Shown one piece after another: positions 9,420 through 14,190 of a DNA stretch of 17,304 nt. The translations under genes were made by a program, and so were the position numbers. This DNA is from Firmicutes bacterium CAG:124. Its GTDB lineage: Bacteria > Bacillota > Clostridia > Oscillospirales > Oscillospiraceae. The stretch is from assembly GCA_000432135.1 (NCBI GenBank), contig HF990631.1, forward strand, positions 6,113 through 23,416, written 5' to 3'. Position 1 is the first letter of the stretch, and each line of letters starts with the position of its first letter. Under the pieces are notes generated by a model that was not told the DNA's origin, searched no databases, and saw nothing but the letters and a program-made list of their open reading frames with translations.

Positions 9420-10324
9420 TGGACCGATACATCGGAAAGCTGTTGGATAACCGCTACGAGATCCTTGAAAAAATCGGCTCCGGCGGCATGGCGGACGTCT
9501 ACAAGGCCCGCTGTCACCGCCTCAACCGGCTCGTGGCCATTAAAATATTAAAGGAAGACCTCTCGCAGGATGCAGAGTTCCGCCGCCGCTTCCACGCCGA
9601 ATCGCAGGCCGTCGCCATGCTCTCGCACCCGAATATCGTGAGCGTCTACGACGTGTCGCGTTCAGACAACATCGACTACATCGTCATGGAGCTGATCGAG
9701 GGCATTACCCTCAAGCAGTATATGGAGCAGAAGGGCACGCTCAACTGGCGCGAGGCCCTGCACTTCTCCACGCAGATCTGCAAGGCACTTGAGCACGCGC
9801 ACAGCCGCGGCATCGTCCACCGTGACATCAAGCCCCATAATATCATGATTTTGAAGGACGGCAGCGTCAAGGTCGCGGACTTCGGCATTGCCCGCGTCTC
9901 CTCCGCACAGAACACCCTCACGCGCGAGGCGCTCGGCTCCGTCCACTATATCTCGCCCGAGCAGGCCAAGGGCGCGCAGGTCGACTGCCGCGCCGACCTC
10001 TATTCTCTCGGCGTCGTCATGTACGAAATGCTGACGGGCCGCCCGCCGTATGACGGCGATACGCCCGTTTCTGTCGCCATTCAACACATTAACGGCCATC
10101 CCACCATGCCGCGTGAGCTGAACCCCTCCATTCCGCTCGGCCTTGAGCAGATCACCATGCACGCCATGACGGCGGAGCTGTCGCACCGCTATCCCTCGGC
10201 GACCCGTATGCTCCACGATCTGGAGGAATTCCGCAAGGAGCCGAACATCGTCTTTGACTTTACCGCCGAGGCCGACAGCATCGACGTGCAGCGCCTGCTG
10301 AACGCATCGACGTGCAGCGCCTGA
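9419..10324 (+). CDS. prkC: Serine/threonine protein kinase PrkC, kinase-domain part (frame ends early)
   Basis: This is the catalytic half of a Hanks-type membrane kinase that senses peptidoglycan fragments and phosphorylates cell-wall, division and translation targets. The kinase domain is intact: glycine loop IGSGGMADVY, Lys42 in VAIKIL, Glu61, HRDIKPHN (catalytic Asp136, Lys138, Asn141), DFG (154-156), a Ser/Thr-rich activation loop and GSVHYISPEQ. The frame leaves the expected protein at about residue 296, in the juxtamembrane linker, and stops at 10322-10324. A 26-bp near-perfect tandem duplication causes this. With one copy removed it would join the next ORF as a 755-residue protein. 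As read, the product is a soluble 301-residue kinase without membrane anchor or sensor. AAAGGAG precedes the ATG. It is partnered with stp just upstream. Confidence 0.92.
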   Translation: MDRYIGKLLDNRYEILEKIGSGGMADVYKARCHRLNRLVAIKILKEDLSQDAEFRRRFHAESQAVAMLSHPNIVSVYDVSRSDNIDYIVMELIEGITLKQYMEQKGTLNWREALHFSTQICKALEHAHSRGIVHRDIKPHNIMILKDGSVKVADFGIARVSSAQNTLTREALGSVHYISPEQAKGAQVDCRADLYSLGVVMYEMLTGRPPYDGDTPVSVAIQHINGHPTMPRELNPSIPLGLEQITMHAMTAELSHRYPSATRMLHDLEEFRKEPNIVFDFTAEADSIDVQRLLNASTCSA

Positions 10325-10329
10325 TGAAC
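10278..10329 (+). repeat. 26-bp near-perfect tandem duplication in prkC
   Basis: Positions 10278-10303 and 10304-10329 are two adjacent 26-base copies that differ at one base (CTGCTGAAC versus CTGATGAAC at their ends). Because 26 is not a multiple of three, the second copy shifts the frame. The single-copy reading, ADSIDVQRLMNDPDYMPKT, runs smoothly from the kinase into the linker. In the duplicated form, the first ORF stops at TGA 10322-10324, and an ATG at 10324 overlaps that stop in the frame of the sensor half. Confidence 0.95.
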
Positions 10330-11712
10330 GACCCCGATTATATGCCCAAGACGCTGGGCCGCACGAACGCGGTCAAGGGCGCGCTTGCCGACGCGGTCGC
10401 GAAGAAAAAGCAGCTCGAGCAGGACAAAAAGGCCCAGCAGGACGCCTCCCGGCGCGGCAGCCGCATCGCGGTCATCGCCGGCGTCGTCTGCATCGCGCTG
10501 GCAGTGATCGTCATCTGTTATTTCCTGTACAATTATTTCTTCTCCGGCCTGTTTGGAAAGACGGAGGAAACAGCTGTCCCGCGGCTCATTGGCCTGACCG
10601 CCGACCAGATCCGGGCCGAGGATTACCCGGACTTCGTCATTCAAATCGACGGCTATGTTGAAAGCAGCCAGTATGCGGCGGGCGTCGTCGTCGACCAGTC
10701 CCCGCTGCCTGAAAAGCAGGCGAAGGTCGGCAGCACCATCAAGCTGACCGTCTCCGCGGGCGTCAGCGAGACGAAAATGCCGCCGCTCGTCAATCTCACG
10801 CGGCAGAACGCCGAGCAGCAGCTGAACGCCCTCGGCCTGAACCTGAACATTCAGATCGAGGAGCGCAAGGACGATATCTATACCGAGGGCTATGTCATCC
10901 AGACAGACCCGGTCAGCGATACGCCGCTCACCAGCGGCCAGACCGTTACCCTCGTCGTCTCGCTCGGCCCGGATATCGAGCTGACCGAGGTTCCGACGCT
11001 CGTTGGCGAGGACGTGGACAAGGCGCTGCAGATGATCGCGGACGCCGGACTGCAAAACGGCAGCATCCGCAGCGACGACAGCGACCTGCCCGCGGGCACG
11101 GTCACGTTCCAGTCCATCGACGGCGGCCAGATGGTCAAAAAGGATACCGTCATCAACCTGCGCGTGTCCAAAGGCCCGGAGGAGGCCGCGACTCCGGTCG
11201 TGACCAATCTGACGCAGGATCAGGCTGTTCTGCAGGACGAGTCGGTCACGCTCTCCATCTCCGCCTATGCCTCCGACGACGGGACGCTCCGCTACGCCTG
11301 GTACATGAGCACCGACGGCGGCTATGAAAACGCCGCGCTCGTCTCCCGCAGCCGGGAAGGGAACACCACCTGCGCTGCCGATACCTCCGTCCCCGGCACG
11401 TATTACTATTTCTGCGTCGTGGAAAACTCCCTCGGCGACGACACGAAGACCACCAAGTCCAACATGATCGAGGTCGTTGTGCAGGAGAAGACTGTCGAGA
11501 AGACCATCGAGGTCAATCTTCCGAGCAAAAGCGGCCTGTATGAGATCACTGTCTATGTCGACGGCGTGCTGCAATACGGCCCGGCCTCCGTGTCGATCAC
11601 AGACGACCGCTCTGTGATTGTCGAGGTCACGGTCAGGGGCAAGGGTACGCTCCCGGTCGACGTCTACCTCGACGGCGCGATCTACGATTCGCAGCTGATC
11701 CTGTTTGAGTAA
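10324..11712 (+). CDS. prkC: PrkC transmembrane, PASTA and Ig-like sensor part (split from the kinase)
   Basis: This is the remainder of the PASTA kinase. From ATG 10324 it has a charged, Lys-rich cytoplasmic linker (to about 47), one membrane helix (about 48-73) and three PASTA repeats (about 84-146, 150-216 and 221-285) that in this family bind muropeptides or lipid II. An Ig-like domain follows (about 290-388), with Trp326, Cys350 and Cys364 in YYYFCVVEN. A beta-rich C-terminal segment ends it (391-462). It lacks kinase motifs. The frame is also open from GTG at 10312. ATG 10324 overlaps the stop of the kinase ORF (TGATG), an arrangement that permits coupled translation, though no clear Shine-Dalgarno sequence is present. 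It could be a remnant of a broken gene, a separately made sensor, or one half of a gene misassembled at the duplication. The rsgA start follows within a few bases. Confidence 0.88.
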   Translation: MNDPDYMPKTLGRTNAVKGALADAVAKKKQLEQDKKAQQDASRRGSRIAVIAGVVCIALAVIVICYFLYNYFFSGLFGKTEETAVPRLIGLTADQIRAEDYPDFVIQIDGYVESSQYAAGVVVDQSPLPEKQAKVGSTIKLTVSAGVSETKMPPLVNLTRQNAEQQLNALGLNLNIQIEERKDDIYTEGYVIQTDPVSDTPLTSGQTVTLVVSLGPDIELTEVPTLVGEDVDKALQMIADAGLQNGSIRSDDSDLPAGTVTFQSIDGGQMVKKDTVINLRVSKGPEEAATPVVTNLTQDQAVLQDESVTLSISAYASDDGTLRYAWYMSTDGGYENAALVSRSREGNTTCAADTSVPGTYYYFCVVENSLGDDTKTTKSNMIEVVVQEKTVEKTIEVNLPSKSGLYEITVYVDGVLQYGPASVSITDDRSVIVEVTVRGKGTLPVDVYLDGAIYDSQLILFE

Positions 11713-11716
11713 GCGC

Positions 11717-12595
11717 ATGGAAGAGTATCGCATCATCAAAGCCCTGAGCGGCTTCTATTATGTACAGACGGAGGACGGCGTTGTCGAGTGCCGCGCCAGA
11801 GGCCGCTTCCGGCGGCAGGACCAGTCGCCCCTCGTCGGCGATTTCGTCCGTATCACCCGGCAGGGGGACAAGGGTGTTCTGGAGGCGCTTCTGCCTCGGA
11901 AAAACGCGTTTATCCGCCCGGCGGTCGCCAATATCGACCAGCTCGTCGTGCTGGCCTCCTGCGCCATCCCGGTGACGGAGCCGTTTCTCATCGACCGCGT
12001 CCTCGCCATCGCCCAGCTGCAAAACGTCCCGGCCCTCGTCGTCGTCAACAAGGACGATCTGGCTCCGGCGCAGCCCCTTGCGGAGATCTACCGCAGAGCG
12101 GGCGTCCCCGTGCTCGTCACGAGCGCGGAAACAGGCGAGGGCATCGAGGCCCTGCGCGAAGCGCTTGCAGGAAAGCTCTCCTGCCTGACCGGAAATTCCG
12201 GCGTCGGCAAATCCAGCCTTCTGAACCGCGCCTGCCCGCAGCTTCAGCTGCCCGTCGGCGAGGTTTCGGAAAAGCTCGGCCGCGGCCGCCATACCACGCG
12301 CCACATTGAGCTTTACAGCCTGGGAAGCAATACGTTCGTCGCCGATACCCCCGGCTTCTCCGCGTTCGACACCGAGCGCATGGAGCTGGTGCACAAGGAG
12401 CAGCTGCAATATGCCTTCCCGGAGTTCGCTCCGTATCTCGGCCATTGCCAGTTTCCAGACTGCGCCCACCGGAAAGAGCCCGGCTGCGCCGTCCGTAAGG
12501 CCCTTGCCGAAGGAAAAATCGGCCAGACCCGCTATAGCAGCTACGAGCGCCTGTACGAGCTGGCCAGCCAGCTCAAGGAATGGGAGCTCAAATGA
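11717..12595 (+). CDS. rsgA: Ribosome small-subunit GTPase RsgA (YjeQ/CpgA)
   Basis: RsgA is a circularly permuted GTPase that checks late assembly of the 30S subunit. An N-terminal OB-fold (about 1-70) is followed by the permuted GTPase motifs: NKDD (G4, 111-114) comes first, then GNSGVGKSS (G1, 159-167), RGRHTTRH (G2, 189-196) and DTPG (G3, 210-213). The zinc-binding tail has Cys244, Cys249, His251 and Cys257. At 292 residues it has normal length. ATG 11717 lies four bases after the prkC stop; a TTG at 11705 in the same frame would overlap prkC. The Shine-Dalgarno sequence is weak, suggesting coupling to prkC translation. In many Firmicutes rpe and a thiamine pyrophosphokinase gene follow; here the operon ends. 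Confidence 0.95.
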   Translation: MEEYRIIKALSGFYYVQTEDGVVECRARGRFRRQDQSPLVGDFVRITRQGDKGVLEALLPRKNAFIRPAVANIDQLVVLASCAIPVTEPFLIDRVLAIAQLQNVPALVVVNKDDLAPAQPLAEIYRRAGVPVLVTSAETGEGIEALREALAGKLSCLTGNSGVGKSSLLNRACPQLQLPVGEVSEKLGRGRHTTRHIELYSLGSNTFVADTPGFSAFDTERMELVHKEQLQYAFPEFAPYLGHCQFPDCAHRKEPGCAVRKALAEGKIGQTRYSSYERLYELASQLKEWELK

Positions 12596-12596
12596 A

Positions 12597-12645
12597 AAAC
12601 CCGCGCCCGGACGCACAACAAGCCGTCCGGGTGCGGGTTTGTTCT
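12597..12645. terminator. Bidirectional terminator between rsgA and the convergent regulator
   Basis: Positions 12597-12613 pair with 12624-12640 in a 17-bp stem with a single G-T pair and a 10-base loop. The plus-strand tail is TTTGTTC. On the minus strand the A-run at 12596-12599 gives a U-tract, so the same hairpin can stop transcripts from both convergent genes. Confidence 0.85.
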
Positions 12646-12675
12646 ATGATCAAGAGAGAAATGAGCTTGCCTGAG

Positions 12676-12702
12676 TGTATGTGGGCATCTACCCCTACAG
12701 CT
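12676..12702. repeat. Possible degenerate palindromic intergenic repeat
   Basis: Around GTATGTGGGCATCTACCCC (from 12678) there is an imperfect inverted repeat centred on TGGG, ending in CCCCTACAG. Part of it resembles the string at the left edge of the window (GCATCGGCCCTACA). It lies between two convergent genes, where such elements tend to accumulate. With only two short partial matches the call is tentative. Confidence 0.25.
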
Positions 12703-12721
12703 GCATCCGGACAGGTGAGGA

Positions 12722-13438
12722 TCACTCGTTCTGCGCGTTCTCTCCCGCCTTTGCTTTTTTAATGTACCGGTAAATGCTTGCCTGCGAACAGGACAGCTTT
12801 TTGACCGTGAACTGCACCGCGCCGCGCAGCTCGAACATCCCCTGCTCGTGCAGCTGGGCGATGATGCGGGTGCGCTCGGCCTGCGTCAGGCGGTCGAGCG
12901 GCACGTTGACGGACTTCGTGACCGTCTCGAACAGCTCCTCCATGAGGCTGTTCATGTCCGATTGGAAATGCTCCGCCGGGACGGCTGCCGCGTGCTGCGG
13001 CTGCATGGGCTGCTTGGCGGGCGCGTCGACAGGGAAGTAGTGGTGATGGACAAAATCGTCCGGGTGGATGAGCTTGAGAATGGCGTCGCTGATCTCGTGG
13101 AACCGGCTGTCGTCAAAATTGATGCACAGCAGGCCGACCAGCTTGCCGCCGTCCTTGATAAACATCGTGCTCGAACGGATGGTCTTTCCGTTTGCAAGCT
13201 GTCCGGTGTAGTTCAGATTATAGTCGCTCGTCTCGTACTGCTTCTGCATGATCATGCGCAGCGCCGCGTTTGTGATCGGCGCGCCGACGCTGCGGCCGCT
13301 GATGGTGCCGTTGGCAATGGCGGCCACGCGGCTGGTTTCCGGCAGGATCTCATGCAGTACGACCTCATAATCCGGCCCAAGCGTTGCGCCGAGGTATTCG
13401 ACCAGCACGGTATACTGCCGAAGCATCTGTTCCGTCAT
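12722..13438 (-). CDS. YheO/DauR-type transcriptional regulator (PAS-like plus HTH domain)
   Basis: The 238-residue protein resembles the YheO/DauR group. An N-terminal PAS-like ligand domain (about 8-120) shows LGPDYEVVLHEI, VAAIANGTISGRSVGAPIT and LVGLLCINFD. A His/Pro/Gln-rich linker (about 129-158) follows, then a C-terminal helix-turn-helix domain (about 183-232) with LTQAERTRIIAQLHEQGMFE and SCSQASIYRYIKKAK. DauR represses D-arginine catabolism genes in Pseudomonas; for this protein the ligand is unknown. It diverges from ridA, the lyase gene and the symporter gene and is their most likely regulator (inference). AGGAGG lies about eight bases before the ATG at 13438, and a good promoter stands upstream. 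It converges on rsgA. Confidence 0.88.
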   Translation of the reverse strand: MTEQMLRQYTVLVEYLGATLGPDYEVVLHEILPETSRVAAIANGTISGRSVGAPITNAALRMIMQKQYETSDYNLNYTGQLANGKTIRSSTMFIKDGGKLVGLLCINFDDSRFHEISDAILKLIHPDDFVHHHYFPVDAPAKQPMQPQHAAAVPAEHFQSDMNSLMEELFETVTKSVNVPLDRLTQAERTRIIAQLHEQGMFELRGAVQFTVKKLSCSQASIYRYIKKAKAGENAQNE

Positions 13439-13464
13439 AGGGCTTCCTCCTTATGATGTGTCCG

Positions 13465-13547
13465 TATTTCTCATACTAGCACAGTTTTTTCGCGAACGCA
13501 ACGAAATCCGCCCGATTTTCTCACTGTATTTTCTCAAAACGAGAAAT
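13465..13547. promoter_or_regulatory. Cluster of TTTCTC motifs around the regulator promoter
   Basis: ATTTTCTCA occurs at 13515-13523 and 13528-13536. The second copy forms an inverted repeat with GAGAAA at 13541-13546 (TTTCTC-AAAAC-GAGAAA). A related TATTTCTCATA lies at 13465-13475, overlapping the regulator's -10. Several half-sites close to one promoter look like an autoregulatory operator cluster, but AT-rich sequence could produce this by chance. Confidence 0.35.
13473..13501 (-). promoter_or_regulatory. Sigma-A promoter of the YheO/DauR-type regulator
   Basis: On the minus strand, TTGCGT (13501-13496), a 17-base spacer and TAGTAT (13478-13473), with an extended -10 TG. The transcript would start near 13466, roughly 28 bases before the regulator's ATG. 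Confidence 0.6.
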
Positions 13548-13575
13548 ATTTTTTAACATACGAAAATTAACAGTA

Positions 13576-13600
13576 AAAATTGTGCGAAATGCACAATTTT
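13576..13600. promoter_or_regulatory. 10-bp perfect inverted repeat, candidate operator
   Basis: AAAATTGTGC (13576-13585) and GCACAATTTT (13591-13600) are perfect inverted copies separated by GAAAT. A run of six T (13604-13609) follows, so it superficially resembles a terminator. However, it lies upstream of both divergent promoters and outside both predicted transcripts. A dimeric DNA-binding site in the middle of the control region is therefore the better reading. Confidence 0.5.
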
Positions 13601-13633
13601 GAGTTTTTTATCTGGTAGTTTACAGTAATTATA

Positions 13634-13662
13634 TTGACAACTGAATCGCGGAGTGATAAACT
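13634..13662 (+). promoter_or_regulatory. Sigma-A promoter of the ridA-lyase-symporter operon
   Basis: Perfect TTGACA (13634-13639), a 17-base spacer and TAAACT (13657-13662), with an extended -10 TG at 13654-13655. Transcription would start near 13669, about 24 bases before the ridA ATG. Confidence 0.7.
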
Positions 13663-13669
13663 CTTATCA
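13654..13669. promoter_or_regulatory. Palindromic operator overlapping the ridA -10 box
   Basis: TGATAA-ACTC-TTATCA is a perfect 6-bp inverted repeat with a 4-base spacer that covers the -10 element and the start site. A protein bound here would block polymerase. The divergent YheO/DauR-type regulator is the obvious candidate, by inference from position only. Confidence 0.5.
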
Positions 13670-13692
13670 TAATGAGGAGGTGAGGACAGTTT

Positions 13693-14067
13693 ATGAAAAC
13701 CGTCATTTCTACTGAAAAGGCCCCCGCGGCCATCGGCCCGTATTCGCAGGGCATCCAGGCAGGCAGCCTGATCATCACATCCGGCCAGCTGCCCATCGAC
13801 CCGGCAACCGGCGCGTTCCCCGCAACCATCGAGGAGCAGACCCGTCAGTCCCTCGAAAACTGCAAGGCAGTTCTCGCAGCGGCAGGCGCAGCCATGGAAA
13901 ACGTCATCAAGACGACCGTTTTCCTCAGCGACATGAACAACTTCGCAGCCATGAACGGCGTGTACGCCACGTTCTTCGAGGGCGCTTGCCCCGCGCGCAG
14001 CGCAGTTGAGGTCGCACGTCTTCCGAAGGATGCGCTCGTCGAGATCGAGTGCATCGCCGTCCTGTAA
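13693..14067 (+). CDS. ridA: RidA-family enamine/imine deaminase
   Basis: RidA hydrolyses reactive enamines and imines such as 2-aminoacrylate to the ketoacid and ammonia, protecting PLP enzymes from inactivation. The 124-residue length fits the small trimeric family. Signature residues include Tyr17 in IGPYSQG, SGQLPIDP, and CPARSAVEVARLPKDALVEIE with Arg102 (the residue that binds the substrate carboxylate) and Glu119. GAGGAGGTGAGG lies seven bases before the ATG, one of the strongest ribosome sites in the window. It is the first gene of the operon ahead of a PLP beta-elimination lyase. That enzyme's chemistry generates 2-aminoacrylate, so the pairing makes biochemical sense. Confidence 0.95.
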   Translation: MKTVISTEKAPAAIGPYSQGIQAGSLIITSGQLPIDPATGAFPATIEEQTRQSLENCKAVLAAAGAAMENVIKTTVFLSDMNNFAAMNGVYATFFEGACPARSAVEVARLPKDALVEIECIAVL

Positions 14068-14152
14068 GCAGGAAAAAACCGTGAATTGATACTGTCCGCC
14101 AGGCGCCGGCAGAAAACCTGTCTGCGACGACCGGGGTATCTCCAAAACAATC

Positions 14153-14187
14153 GGCGTAAAACGCCAATACTAATGGAGGTCAGTATT
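14153..14187 (+). promoter_or_regulatory. Two small hairpins at the lyase ribosome-binding site
   Basis: GGCGT-AAA-ACGCC (14153-14165) is followed directly by AATACT (14166-14171) pairing with AGTATT (14182-14187). The second hairpin presents the Shine-Dalgarno GGAGG (14175-14179) in its 10-base loop. This could modulate translation of the lyase. The ridA-lyase gap (14068-14190) contains no Trp-containing short ORF like tnaC. Confidence 0.4.
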
Positions 14188-14190
14188 ATT

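Noticed and set aside
10278..10329. CRISPR-like or longer tandem-repeat array
   Set aside because: Only two adjacent 26-base copies exist, with no spacers and no cas genes; it is a simple tandem duplication.
13576..13610. Intrinsic terminator in the regulator-ridA intergenic region
   Set aside because: The stem is AT-rich and lies outside both predicted transcripts, with no plus-strand gene upstream to terminate.
14086..14190. N-terminal extension of the lyase from 14086
   Set aside because: The added residues are Arg-rich and unlike the family. GGAGG before ATG 14191 gives a clear start, and the extension would span two hairpins.
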